A stretch of 64,000 bases of DNA. Source: Spirodela intermedia (taxonomy: Eukaryota; Streptophyta; Magnoliopsida; Alismatales; Araceae). Below the pieces are notes generated by a model that worked only from the letters and a program-made list of their open reading frames with translations, had not been told where the DNA came from and searched no databases. Location of the stretch: NCBI GenBank assembly GCA_902729315.2, contig LR746264.1, positions 5,605,878 through 5,669,877 of the forward strand, written 5' to 3'. Made by a program: the position numbers and the translations under genes. This document shows, in pieces, positions 11,677-24,560 of this stretch. The number at the start of each line of letters is the position of its first letter. The first letter of the stretch is position 1.

Positions 11677-14600
11677 TCAGATTTTGAGGTGTTTGATGGC
11701 CGTCTGGACGTCCTTGTCTCCCCTTCCACTACAGTTGAGGACAACCCTAGCGCCGTCCGCAAGGGTTGGGCAGAGCACCTCCAAGAACGCCAGGGCATGT
11801 GACGTCTCCAATGCAGGGATGATGCCTTCCAGTTGAGACAGCCGCTTGAACGCTGCGAGAAACAGGACAGCAGGGTTGCAGAGATTAGAAAACTACAGTA
11901 AAAAAGATCCTTCAAAATTTGTTTTAAAATAAATTTCAACTCGGATATCCTGGTTCCACCATGATAAGGTCCACAGCGATCACCATAAGATCATTGATTA
12001 TTCATCTTTTCTTCTGCTAAATTTCGGAAAATTGAACTCAGATGGGCAAAAGTTACGAAAGAAGGGCATACTACCTTCCAGTGCCTCATGATCTGTAATG
12101 CTGTAGTACTCAGCCCGTCTGATATCCTTCAGGAAGCTGTGCTCTGGGCCGACTCCTGGGTAATCCAAACTGCAACCCATTGAGGAAATTTGATGAAGTT
12201 AACATCCCGGAAATATAAAGTTGATGATGAAACAAATGGACCATCATGATTGAAATGAAGAAAAAAGAACATACCCAGCACTGATAGAATGAGGTTCAAT
12301 TATTTGTCCATCATCATCCTGTAACAAGTAACTCATAGCTCCATGCAGAACCCCGACATCGCCTTTGGTTAGAGTGGCAGCATGCTTGCCACTATCTAAC
12401 CCAAATCCTGCAGCCTCCACACCTATCAACCTCACATGCGGGTCATCCACAAACTCATGGAAGAGACCCATTGCATTTGAGCCACCGCCGACACAGGCAA
12501 CCAGCACGTCGGGCTTACCACCCCACTTCTCCATTGCTTGCTTTCTGGTCTCCTTTCCAATTACAGCATGGAAATCTCTGACCATCATGGGATATGGGTG
12601 AGGGCCTGCAACAGATCCCAAAATATAATGGGTAGTTTCTACATTGGTGACCCAGTCTCGTATGGCTTCAGAGGTGGCGTCCTTCAGTGTTGCTGTGCCA
12701 GAATGGACAGCTCGTACCTGCAGAGAACTTGTTACTCAGAGTGACATGGAGAAGATGGAGCAGTAAGCAATGGATAAGAAAAACTGATTTTTTTTTTCTA
12801 ATCAGAGGATAGTAGACTCATAGATAATGGTGATAAATGCTGCCTATGACAATCCAGATAGAACTAGAATTCTCAGTGTGGAGACTGTCAAAACTGTCAA
12901 GATAAAATACAATTCGAGAAATGAGAGCAGTTCAGGTTCATCACGACGGATCTAAATCTCTTAACCAATGAATCAGATTCCCTCCAGGTAACTGGTCTCC
13001 TAGTTTTACCTCTGGTTTAATGATGAGGTGCTGTTGATAATGTGTGGCATTTTAATCCAAGAAGATTGTATTATCTGATTTCGCAGCCTATTCTGAGGTA
13101 TGAAGGTAACCATACATTTTGCACGATTAATCGACACCTATATGATTATTAAACGGGCCATGTTGACAATAAGAGGACTTTCCAAGCATATATGATATTT
13201 ATAGAACTTATACAAAAATATAGTTATATCGTTATTCTTACATTATATCTCAAGAACTGTTTGACCTTCAGTCAGAGTGCCTGAATGAACCCACCATAAA
13301 CTACTGTATATTTTTCTGTTGTCCTCCCTTCAGTATTCGTCACCCTTAATTGAGTTAGCCAGAATTTGCCTCAGTAAGAGACTAATCCAGATGAGAAAAT
13401 GACCGAATACCTATTTGCCTCCCACTCAGAATCCAAGCCTAATCCCATCTTATCTCGAGCAACACTGCCGTTCAACCCTCCTGGCTCAGCCTGGAGGTGG
13501 GTGGAAGCACAAATATAACTGGGAGCAGGCATTATATTACCAAAACCCCATAAATGTTAGGTAAGTAGATGCTAATTTGTTCATTTTCTAATAAGGCCAA
13601 ATGTAAAATAAATGGCCATCAAATACTTTGAGGATATCTGTCATTCTCAACTGGCAACGTAATGGTGGAGGGGGTCTAGTTAATAGAAAGAATAAGATGG
13701 TTTGATAGAATCTAGAGAAATTATCAACAATGGAATACATTTATCGGTGATTTCAACAAGTTTCAGACTGAAAACCTTACCTTTTAATGTTAAAAACTTA
13801 AAATCTTTGAATGAATCCTAGGCATGCTGGACTAAACAAATCAGCCTTCAGAAGAAATATGTAGGTCCACAACGTCAGACATTAGAGATTGAAGCTCTTG
13901 GTTGGAAGAAGTTATGATGACCCCTCTCATTTTACATCATGTTTAGGTTAACATGGAAATTTTTTGGTCCATTTAACAAAAATAATTAAGTACCCCAAAA
14001 ATGTTTGTTTCATAATAGTCAGAACCCAAAAAATACCATTCACAGAGTTGCAGGCTATGTTTTGGCGTCCAAGGACATTCAACTAGGTAACCTTGCAAAT
14101 GCAAAAGAGAATCATTATATTTTGAACAACTACCATCAAGGTATGTAAGGACATTATAAATGAGAATCATTATAATATTCTTCCTGAAAAAGTTTCAAAT
14201 AACTATTCAGACTATATTCGTACATTTTAATATATTGATAAGTGAAAAACACTCTTATCATCAAGGTTCAAACAGTTTTTAGTTGAAGCAACTACCAGGC
14301 AATAAATTGAAACATATGCATTATCAACCAGAAACTCCTAAAGACAAGGGAAAAATAAACAAGTACCACCATCAAATGCTTCAATACTGATAGGTGAGGA
14401 AAAATCATAATTCCATTCACCATCAAACAGATGGGTGTATCACAACTTACACAAAAGAAATCATTTGCTTGATTCAAAATATATGCACACGGTACAACAG
14501 CTGCGCGATTCAAACAGTTGGAATCAAATCCAAATTGATGGAAACAAGGGCTGGATCTGGATCATGATAAGTAAGACGATCAAGATGGCAACTAAGGACC

Positions 14601-16573
14601 AGACAACGGGGAAGATGTATGACTTCCACTCTGGTCCAGGGGTAGAACGGAGGAAACAAAATAGCCTGGAGCTAGATCGTTTTCAAAGAACAGAACAAAT
14701 AGGATGGAAAAAGTAGAACTGCTTAAAAAGACCAAGCAATGGTGGTTGAACAATGACCCGAGATCCAGCAAAAACTAGTGATATCATTCTGCGTGTCTAT
14801 GAATACAGGCCTATGTGCATATGAATAAATAGATAGAACCCACTGCTAAAGGTGGTAATCTTTTAGAAGTTAACAGTAATGACAAACCTCTGCTCCAAGA
14901 AGCCTCATTCGGAAAACATTAAGAGATTGCCTCTCCATATCCTGTGCACCCATGTAAATGATGCACTCGAGACCAAGTCTTGCACAAACTGTGGCTGTGG
15001 CAACTCCATGTTGGCCTGCTCCTGTCTCAGCTATTATACGCTTCTTTCCTAGACGTTTGGCAAGCAAGGCTTGCGCAATGGCATTATTGATCTTGTGGGC
15101 ACCAGTGTGGTTGAGGTCCTCCCTTTTAAGGTAAATGAGTGGGCCCTCTCCATTAGGCCTCTTGTAGTGCTCGGACAATCGCTCAGCAAAGTAGAGTGGG
15201 GTCTCACGGCCAACATAGTCTTTCAAAATTCCATCGAGTTCTTCCTGCAAAGTAAATAACGAGAATAAGGAAAAAATATATAAAAAGGTGGATTTCATCA
15301 AGAATATATATAAAAGGAAGAGTTTCCAACAAAGAACAGATGAACCATGAAACATAGATAGATGCCTTGCACCATTTGTCTTCTTCGAGGCCAAACATCA
15401 AGGAATCTGTCCAGGTGCCTCATAGGTCATCATTCCTATGCTTTTAGAAAAGGAAACGGACACCGAATGGTAAAAAGAGTAATGACGGAGTAAATATCAA
15501 CAATTTTGATCCAGAAAAAAAAGGAAAAAGGCGAATAAAGAACTAGCCATTAATGCTCACTTTCATCATCTGGTGCACAAGGAATTCATGAATCCGCGAT
15601 TGTACTATTATTTGTCTTTTCTTTTGAAGATAAGTATCAAGGTCCATTCAGTAATTTACTCGCAGACTAAACAGTCATGAAATTTTTGTGAGGTCCCGGC
15701 ACACATTTTCTGAGGATCATAAGACTTTCGGATCAAATCCACATAAGGCATATTATCCTTTAAGACACCTCAAAACTGACGAGTACCGGACACAATGCCT
15801 TCCCCCGCACAGAAAGTGTATCTTAAACCTTTTTCTTTTGAGGAAACAAGCATACGGTGTCCTGAGTTAGAAAAAAATCTTGACGTACAGAAAATAATAA
15901 AAAAAATAAAATGCAGAGGTTTCAAAGGGAAGCAGTAATCCATATGAAAACATTTGAGGGAAATCTTCCCAGCGCAGGGGAACTGGAATTTAAAATAGAA
16001 TAATCTAATATCATGGAGCCAAAAAATCGAACGATTGCAGGTAGTGAAATGTAAAATGGACACAAAATAAACAGAGGAAGAGGCGAAGTTCGTCGCGCTA
16101 GCATTTAGCACAATCAGCGGTCAACAAATCCAAGCAATCGAATGATTTTAAAAGAAAGAAAATCAGAGATATTTCACGAAGGTCTCAAAGGAACAATAGA
16201 AGAAAAAGGCCGAATTGACCTGAAAGTTTGCGTCCTTGGAGAGGGATCGGAAGGCATCCTCCAGCTCGCTAAGGGCGTGCATCAATGTCTCGGGTACGTA
16301 TTTCCCCCCGAACTTACCAAACCGCCCGAAGGAATCGGGCCGGGGAAGAGTGATCCCCACTGCGTCCAGCGCCCCCGTTGCCGCAGTATCCATACTAAGC
16401 GCGGAGCAGACGGCCAACGGCTTGGGCTGGGACACCCGGGAATCGAGGTGACGCCGGAGAAAACCGACGGAAGAAGGGGTCTTCCTAGAAAAAGGGGAGG
16501 ACTTGATGGAGGGGCCTTCGGCAGGGACGGCGGCGGCGATGGCGCTCCGGCGAATAACCGCGGCTGACTCCAT
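11677..16573 (-). CDS. TSB: Tryptophan synthase beta chain, plastid precursor
   Basis: Five exons join in phase: 16573-16220, 15244-14888, 12717-12275, 12169-12075 and 11852-11677, giving 474 residues. The enzyme joins indole, from the alpha subunit, with serine to make tryptophan in the plastid stroma. Residues 1 to about 75 are basic and Ser/Ala-rich, as in a transit peptide. The mature part begins near [30 protein letters not shown] places the PLP lysine at K169, AETGAGQHG spans about 191-198, the phosphate-binding GGGSN is at 314-318, and the end is [17 protein letters not shown]. Length and motifs fit the type 1 plant beta subunit, with no damage seen. The donor after exon 1 (CAG|gtcaat) is unusual but required by the family sequence. 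An in-frame upstream Met at 16792 exists; I prefer 16573, which gives a normal transit peptide. Confidence 0.95.
12718..14887 (-). other. TSB intron 2
   Basis: This is a 2.2 kb intron between the exon carrying the PLP lysine and the exon carrying the phosphate loop. It is AT-rich, contains only short shadow frames, and shows no transposon motif or RNA gene that I recognise. Confidence 0.75.
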
Positions 16574-16984
16574 TCCTCTTCCCGCTTCCCCTCTCTGGAA
16601 GGCAAGAAAGCGTTTATCGTTGTTGGCCTTAGCCTGGTATCCTAGCAAACGGTCAGAGTATGAACACCGTCGAGAGAGTGATCCGATCGAGCCGGCCCTA
16701 AGCTGACGTGGTACTACAAGCCGTCGACCGTGCCAGTTCTGGTCGTTTCCGGTGGTCGTGGGAAGGGAAAGATCTGCGAAGCTAGCAAACAAACGGAATC
16801 GATTCGCCGGAGACGCATGGGGAAATGGATCGATTAGCAGAATCAGTGGTCAAACCCAACGCACACTCGGCGTCCTAATTTCCGTCATATCTGGCGGGTA
16901 GAGGGGCACGTGACGGGAGAGACAAAGGAGAAAATCAGAAGAAATAATAAATATACTGCGGAGTGGGTACGGGTCCTGCACTAT

Positions 16985-17250
16985 AAATTTAACGCATGCA
17001 GAAGCCGGAAATTTCACCTTGACTTCTATTCTCTCTCTCTCTCTCTCTCTCTTGTTGGGTAGGTGGGAAATGTCTAGTTTAAGGTAGCTTGGATTTAAGG
17101 TCTTCATTTTTTAGCTTGACTTCTATGTTGTCCCATATTGGGTTCGGTAGGAGATGTCTGGTTGAAGGCATTCCGGGTCCAGGCATGATTTTTTCATGTT
17201 GACTTCTTCTCTAGTTCTCCATTCTCTCCCTCTCTCTACTTGTCACGCTT
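16985..17250. repeat. CT microsatellite and imperfect repeats upstream of TSB
   Basis: A pure CT run at about 17030-17053 is followed by imperfect repeats of roughly 90-100 bp. Each begins near 'ttgacttct' (about 17018, 17117 and 17201) and contains a 'gggt..ggtaggwgrgaaatgtct'-like block. These lie 400-700 bp upstream of the TSB start and could fall in its promoter. Confidence 0.6.
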
Positions 17251-17494
17251 TGGATTTAACGTCTACCATACTTTTTCGGTTCTTTGATGTGTGATATGAG
17301 GATGCAAAAAGTCGCCTTCAAAAATAAAATATGGGACATCGATTGGCATTGCCTTCACGGTTAATTCCTCAATCTGATTTTTTCCTTCTGTAGAAAGATA
17401 ACAACCATTTATAATCACTAGCGTGGATGAAAATCTACGTCTTTGTCGTTCAAGAGCCATATTTGATCCGGCTTGCGGCCGAAGTAGCCCCCCC

Positions 17495-17496
17495 AC

Positions 17497-17527
<31 letters not shown>

Positions 17528-17595
17528 CACATTTCTTCCCCCAGCCCACAACCTCTGTCTCTCTCATCTCTCTCTCTCTCTCTCTCTCTCTCTAG
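17495..17595. repeat. Compound (CT)n microsatellite
   Basis: Two long CT runs (about 17499-17526 and 17561-17593) are separated by CT-rich sequence. The truncated Copia element begins about 50 bp to the right. The open frames here (17423-17645) only translate the repeat. Confidence 0.95.
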
Positions 17596-17642
17596 GAATC
17601 ATCCCGCGGGCCGTGACTCCCATTCAAGTTGAGATTGGGTCT

Positions 17643-19918
17643 TGAAGGAAATTGAAGTACTTGCAATTTAATAATGGTGGTGAGTATGACAGCCAAGCAT
17701 TCAAGGATTTATGTTATGAGCATGGTATTTAGATGGAGAAGACAATTTCAGGCATGCCTCATCAAGATGGTGTTGCTGAAAGAATGAACAAGACCTTGAA
17801 TGAGCAAGCCAAGAGCATGAGTCATGTTGGATTGCCTAAGATGTTTTGGGCAAATGTAGTGAGCATAGCAGCTCATTTGATAAATAGAGGACCATCTGTT
17901 CCTCTTGACCATCAGTTCCTAAAAGAGTGTTGGACCAGAAAAAAGGTAAATCTATCCTATTTGAGAATTTTTGGATGGCTTTCATATGTTCATGTTGATT
18001 ATGAAACATAAATCTAGAAAATCCAGAAAATGTTTTTTCATTGGATACGGACTTGATGAATTCAGCTATCAATTTTGGGATAATCAAAATCGAAAATTTT
18101 CGAGGATCAGAAATATGATATTCAATGAAGGTGTTCTATACAAGAGCAAGTTAGATTTAGAACCAAATTGTGATGAAAAGTATGCAAGTGACATGGATCA
18201 TATTGAACTTGAAGAAATTTCGGAGGATGATTTACTTGAGAGAGTTGAGAACCACCCTAAAGATGCAAGTACAAAATATGAAGCCCATCCCACTTCATTT
18301 TAGCTAAGAAGATCAAACATAATAAAAAGGCTAGTTGAAAGGTATTTTTCCTCCATGCATTATTTATTATTGACTAATGGTGGTGAGCCTGAACCTTATT
18401 CAGAGGCAATTAATACTGAAGATTCAGTGAAGTGCGAGTTAGCCATGCAAGATGAGATGAATTCCTTGCAAAAAAATAGATATGGGTGCTAACTCCACTA
18501 CCAAGTGGGAAGAGAGCTCTTCACAATAAGTGGGTCTTCAAAATCAAAGAAGAACATGATGACTGCATGAGATATACAGCAAGGTTTGTTGTGAAATGAT
18601 TTCAACAAAAGAAAGATATTGATTTCATCTAAATTTTATCTCATGATGTGAAGTTAACCATGGTAATATTGATGTTTCATATGGTGGCTGCAGAAAATCT
18701 TCACTTGGAGTAACTTGATGTCAAGATAACTTTCATTTATGATGATTTAGATGAAGAAATTTACATGGTGCAACTTGAAGGAACTTCTGTTAAAGAAAAG
18801 GAAAATCAAGTATGCAAGTTGAAGAAGAGTCTTTATGGGCTGAAGCAAACATCAAGACATTGGCACAAAAGGTTTGATGGAAGTGGCTTCGTGAGATGTC
18901 AAATGAACGATTGCTGCTATTTGAAGAAGCTTGAAGGTTGCTTCATCATATTATTACTTTATGTTGATGATATGTTGATTGTAGGAGCTAAAATGCAGAA
19001 AATTAATAAGTTAAAAGGGCAGCTAGCAAAAGAATTTGAAATGAAGGACTTGGGGGTAGTAGACTAAATCCTTAGAATAAGGATTACATGAGACAAAATT
19101 GCTGATTTTTTGAAGTTATCTCAAGAAAACTACATTGAAAAGGTACTCTATAGATTCAACATGTAGAATGCAAGTCATGTGAGCACATTGCTAGCAAATC
19201 ACTTCAAGCTTTCTAAGGATCAAACATCAAAGACAACAAAGAAGAAACAAGACAAGGAGAAGATCCTTTATGCTTTAGCCATAGGGAGCTCATGTATACT
19301 ATGGTTTGCACCAGACCAAGCATACCATATTTAGTGAGAGTAGTGAGCAAATTTATGTCAAATCTAAAGAAGAAGCATTAGATAGTAGTTTAATAGATTC
19401 ATTGATATCTGGGAGGCACCTCAAGTATGGCTCTTTGTTTTAAAAAGAGTAATCTAAAACTATGACATTTTATAGATTCTGATTTAGGTGGTGATGTGGA
19501 TATGAGCAGAAGCACCACCAAGTATATCTACACCTTGTGCGGCATAACTGTGAGTTGGATTTGACAACTGTAGAAAATTATGATACTTTCTACTACAAAG
19601 GTTGAGTATGTAGCTGTCACTAAGGCTAGTAAGGAAATGATTTGGCTGAAAACTTTCCTTGGTGAGCTAGAGAAGTAGGACAATACTTTACTATTTTCAA
19701 ACAGCCAAAGTGTCATTCATTTAGCCAAGAATTCCATGTTTCATTCCAGGACAAAGTATATCTAACTGAGGTATCATTTCATTCAAAGCATGTTGGAAGA
19801 TGAAGCTCTGGAATTAGAGAAGATCAACAGGCTGAAGAACCCAGCATATATGTTGACAAAGGCAACTGTCACTAAGAAGTTGAGGTTGTGTATGCCCTCA
19901 ATTCATCTTCAAAATTAG
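17643..19918 (+). mobile_element. 5'-truncated, decayed Ty1/copia polyprotein region
   Basis: Domains occur in copia order. The integrase core is at about 17650-17930 (NNGGEY, then MPHQDGVAERMNKTLNEQA and GLPKMFWAN), followed by an integrase C-terminal/GYG region near 18030. Reverse transcriptase covers about 18530-19070 (KWVFKIK, then QVCKLKKSLYGLKQ and the catalytic LLYVDDMLIV). RNase H ends near 19916 with a copia-like 'NPAYMLTKATVTKKL' tail. Gag, protease and the 5' LTR are missing, and many in-frame stops show it is dead. The left end abuts CT-rich sequence. Confidence 0.93.
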
Positions 19919-19999
19919 CTGATCTGCAGCATCGCATGAGCGCATGAGCACATGAGCTATTTTTATGTCTACTTAAAGATCATTCTTCAAGTGGGAGAT

Positions 20000-20606
20000 T
20001 GTTAGAAGATGTGGAGAATTGATCAAGGCTTAGAATAGCAGCAGGTACACAGACCCAGGCCCAAGATGTACAGGATGCACTGATCCACCTAAAGGATCGC
20101 AAAAGGGGTATATAAAGGGGGCAAAAGGGGGTCGACGGTATCAATTTTCACATTTGATCATTCGTTTGTCTGCCCGCACTATGCTTGTCTTGCTTGACAG
20201 TAGAACAAGGAGAGGAGAGGAGAAAGGAGCTCGCACATTGATCAACGGAGCAACCAATGGTAGAGCAGCAGGCCTTCCTCCTTACTTGTGCTGCGGCTAT
20301 AGCTATGGCAATGGCTGTTCGGTGGTGCTTGGCTGTGCTTGTGGTGGTGTTCAATGGTGACTAGGCCAGTGTATGTTCTTGTGAGCCAATTGCTCTCCAA
20401 TAAGATAGTATATTACTTATGCGATTTGGATGTAGGAGGGTTTCTCCAAACCACATAAATCTCTATTTTCCCTCTTCCAGTGTTCCTTTTCTCTCCTGTC
20501 TTCCTCCCTCTTCTGCTCTCAAGTGTTTTTTTGTCTATATGAGGAGAGGATGCGGCCAGCACATAGCTGTCGTCCCCAATAAAAATACCACCGTCAAGTG
20601 TTGACA
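20000..20606 (+). repeat. 3' LTR of the truncated Copia element
   Basis: A polypurine tract, aagtgggaga, ends at about 19998 and is followed by TGTTAGAAGATG, the expected LTR start. A TATA box (tatataaa) lies at 20109-20116, about 110 bp in, as expected for an LTR promoter. The right boundary is uncertain; I place it at 'agtgttgaca' near 20606 because LTRs end in CA. No partner LTR exists in the window to confirm it. Confidence 0.65.
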
Positions 20607-21950
20607 CGAGTTTAATCCCACATTAATTGTTTCTCGACGTTTGAAACACATATATGTCTATACCTCATTTCTTGTTTAATATGCCTCTCCCAAAAGTATA
20701 ATAGCTGGCACCTCATAGGGAGAGTATGTAGTCCGATGGTATGCCCCCACATACACATGTGTATGATCACTTCTTACCCCATGCCCAGCTGGCCCTAGGT
20801 GATGTGGAAGGGGAGTGATGCACACATGCTTTGCATGAGTCTTAAGCCACTTAAGCCTTAATTGTTGCTCCTTCGACTATGCTTCCAACCCATATGCGAC
20901 ACCCTCTACGTTAGTTTCCAGGTCTTGGCTAGCCAATAGGTCCCCCTTTTTCTCATTTATTCTATTTATTTTATTTTTCTTTATTTTATCTAAAAAATAT
21001 GAATATAAAATTATATAAAATCACATAATTAATAAAAAATAAGCTAAAAACCTATTTTCACTATTTCATGTAATAAGTGTATATTTATCGTGAGTTAATT
21101 TCTAAGAATAATATTTAAATCATTATTAACCAATAATAATAAACACTTATTACATGGCATTGAGACAATAGGTGTTCAAGGCACATAATGCACATGTTAG
21201 TTGTTGTTATAGAATATGTCAAGTTTAAAATTTATAAGTTAATTTCACTAAGAAGTATAATTCATAATTGAATGGTGAAAATAGGTTGATCCACAAGGAC
21301 GAGTGACAAACCAAGTGTCAATTTGATTATCTAAAAGTTGATGTAAGATTTAAAATAATAAAACTAACGAAATAGATAAATAATTTCTGAATTTATGAAT
21401 TTTAAAAATATGTTTCTATAAAAAAATGAAAGAAAATACTTAAAAATAAGCAGCATTTTACCAAGTCAACGTTTAACTGTAGAAGGAGAGAGAATGCTGG
21501 ACCTACTAGAATATGTGGTCCAATGAGATAAAAGGGGAAATAAGAGATAGAGGAGATGATTCAAGGAAGAACAAGAGGTGGAAGCTCTTCCACTAGTAAT
21601 AGCGCTCATAGACAAAATCCTACAAAGGAAGACACCAGATTGAAAACTTCTAAGAGTTTAGATTATATAGACCCAAGTTTGAATTTTAAAAACTCTTGAA
21701 TCATAATTGATTGAATTTTTAAAATTAAATATAATAATAAAAATAAAAGTCAAACTAAGTTTCTGGTGCTTGGCTTGATCACAATTGAAGTCTACAAACA
21801 GTCCAAGAGTGCATGCACAACCTGATCCACCCAATGGAGCTTTTTGCCACTCTAATAAATGCACTTGGTGAATCCCAATGTTTTTCACCCATTGGGAAGA
21901 GAAAGAGGATGAAACTAGTTTCTTGTATGTAGTTTGAGAGCTCCCTAGGT
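20607..21950. other. AT-rich non-coding DNA, decayed repeats
   Basis: No gene was recognised. The sequence is AT-rich and heavily interrupted. It may be old LTR-retrotransposon or non-autonomous element remains, but no PBS, PPT or domain could be identified. Confidence 0.5.
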
Positions 21951-21954
21951 CTCT

Positions 21955-22190
21955 ATGACCCTGTGTTAAGGCAAGAAGTGGACCCCTATGAATATACCTA
22001 TGACCTTGTGTTGAGGCAAGAAATGGACACCTAAGCATTGGCATATAGGAGAGGAACTCACAGCTATTGTCATCACCATGAGCATCATTGCCACAATGCT
22101 CAGCTCCTCCTCTACTTGTCACATAGGAGGGGAGCTCACTGCACCATCATCACTGTCAGCATCACTACCGTTGTGCTCAGCTCCTCTACC
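21955..22190. repeat. Two small tandem duplications (about 44 bp and about 78 bp units)
   Basis: A 44-bp unit containing tatgaccytgtgttraggca is present twice (about 21955-21998 and 21999-22042). It is followed by two copies of an approximately 75-80 bp unit that starts 'taggaggggagctcac' and ends with a 'gctcagctcctc' then 'tgtca' stretch (about 22047-22123 and 22124-22199). Such arrays are typical of leader regions of plant LTR elements. The 154-residue frame on the minus strand here translates the repeats and is not convincing. Confidence 0.7.
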
Positions 22191-22199
22191 TGTCATGCT

Positions 22200-23900
22200 A
22201 AAATTGGACGTTTGATCTGTGCACTAGCTCTCCTTGTTCCATTTTGGCTTGGAACTGTCAAGGCTAGAAGTTGCAACATTCCCCACTAGTTTCTAGTTTG
22301 ATTCCACATTTTTCGTGATTATTTTGATTTTCAACATAAATCCTTCTTAAGATTCCTCAATTCTCCCTAAATCAGGGCTTAGTTTGCATAATTTTGATTT
22401 CACAAATATTAGTTATTATTGCAGAAAATTCCGACAAATGTTTGGAAAAATCCCAAAAAATCATAGATGGTAATTATAGTGATGAGAATCAGATGATGAA
22501 ATATTTTAACTTATAATTAAACAATTAAGATGAAATTTTATGCATGTAAATGACATAAAGTAAAATATAATGAGTCAAAACATATCTTTCCTTAATTAGC
22601 CTTATAACCATATAATTTTATATGATTAATACAAAAATTATAAAAATATAACATGAATTAGCACATAAAAATATGGCATTATAAGCACATGACTAGGGAA
22701 ATAGATTTCTCAATTTATTTTATCAAAAGAAAGAAGGATAAGTCACCTTTTGAGATAATAAGAAAGGAAATAAAGTACTATATGTAAATATCTTGTTGGT
22801 AAAATGATTAACTCACATTCCTATAATCATGAATAATTATGTGCCCATGTTATGAAAGCTGAAGTCAAGACCAATGGTATATAAAGATAAGGAAACGTTT
22901 ATACAATTGTTAGAACTTATGAACTACATGATTCTTCACATACTTATGTTTACATCATAACTGTGATCATATACCATCAAGAAAATAATTAAATTAAACA
23001 TGAAAGTTGAAGATGAATTTAATTATGAAGTGTTCATAAGAGGAAATAATGTTAGGAAATATATAAATCCTAATGACTATACGTCAAAAACAAAACCTGT
23101 AGAAATTATAGACATATATCTATTGGTCTACCTATGGCATCTAGCCTAGGAGGAAAAGCTTATGGTTTATGATAGTGGACTATTAAGTGAGGTATACTTG
23201 GATGTCTTTTCCTAGTTATAAGGATGTGACAAACTCATTTATGAAATTCTAAGAGAAAACTGAAAATAAAAAACTTAAAAAATAAAAAGGATTCTTAATG
23301 ATCATTGAGGATAATTTAAGAATTTAAAGTTTTTTTAATTATATCACCATCTAGATAACTGACTAGAATTTTCATTTGTGAAAACACCCCAAAAAAATCA
23401 TAAAGCTGAGAAAAAGAATAAAATCTAAAGGATATTTGTAGGACAATGATCATTGATAATAATTTACAAAAACATTTCTGAACACGTTATTAATAAAAGA
23501 TACTAAAATAAAATGAATTAGGATTAGATATTCTTAAAGAAAAAAATCCAAATATCAACTATTAAAACCATTTTGATGTAAATTCTACATTCTCATGAAA
23601 TTATCAAAATGGAAAGGAAAAAAAAATGAATTTTTTTTATCCAAAAAGTGATGAAGAACATAGGATACTCATATCACTCTAAAACTTGAGTATACAATAA
23701 AAGAAAGAGAGTTTTTGAATATGTTAGTTTTTTAATTTGCTGATGACAAGATTTTAGAGTTTGAATGACCTGAATTAAATGAACTCAAAATGGATTTAAT
23801 AATAATTGACAAAATGCTACATCTTATAGATTTTAATTCAATGCACAAACTATTAGTTCAAAATTACTCAAATGTAGACTGACTAGTTTAATTGTGCTTA
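22200..23900. other. AT-rich non-coding stretch
   Basis: No open frame, RNA gene or transposon domain was recognised. Poly-A/T runs and short palindromes are frequent. Confidence 0.5.
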
Positions 23901-23959
23901 TCATATTAGTTCAATTGTTGATTATATTATTAAATTTATATTTTTTTTACTGATTAAAT

Positions 23960-24560
23960 TTATCAATTATCAAAAAAATTCTATAGTACTCAACTACGAT
24001 GTTTAAATTGAAATATGAAAATATTTACTTAAGTGCACATAATTCAAATTTAGCTTGTAGTAGGTTATGTATTGAAATTACCACATTATATTCATGAGAT
24101 GTCTTATGACTAACATGATAATCCCAATTGGCTTGGGTTTACATAGATAAGCTTGAGTCAACATAGATAGGCTTGGGTTGACCTAGATCAAGTTAACTTT
24201 GTTTATATTGATGCACTAAATTATGGTGTATAGAGGAGTGAGATTTATAGTTGTGCTTTCTCTTGCCTATGCCCACTTAACAAAGGTTTTCACCCTTGAT
24301 TTTCATTAGCCTTCTTTAAAAGTATGATTGAAATTTTTGGGGTCAATGAATCCTAACATGATAATTTTAACAAGTTTATCCTTACATGGTTGACACCAAG
24401 ACATCAGCTAACATCACTACCAAAATTAGTACTCCCTCAAAGTATTTCTAATGTTGTGAGAGATTTGAATGTGGGAGGAAGTATGGATGAGCAAAAATGC
24501 GAAGGATATTTCCTCAAGTAGATTTAGATATGTGTAGGAATAGATGATTGATCATCGAGC
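23960..24560. repeat. Segmental repeat A, left part (copy 1)
   Basis: This stretch aligns with about 37690-38250, in the same order and orientation. Shared blocks include 'aagtgcacataattcaaat'/'agtgctcagaactcagat', the 'cttgggtt.acatagata' blocks, 'gcactaaat' and, further on, 'tagagatgtgtaggatta'-type text. Divergence is considerable, so the duplication is not recent. No coding content was seen. Confidence 0.7.

Noticed and set aside
16142-16567. 141-residue plus-strand frame
   Set aside because: It is antisense to TSB exon 1.
16574-16792. In-frame upstream start for TSB
   Set aside because: It would add 73 residues before a normal transit peptide. Plant TSB precursors are close to 470 residues, which the 16573 start gives.
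21658-22122. 154-residue minus frame
   Set aside because: It translates small tandem repeats and AT-rich DNA, with no domain and no conserved neighbour.
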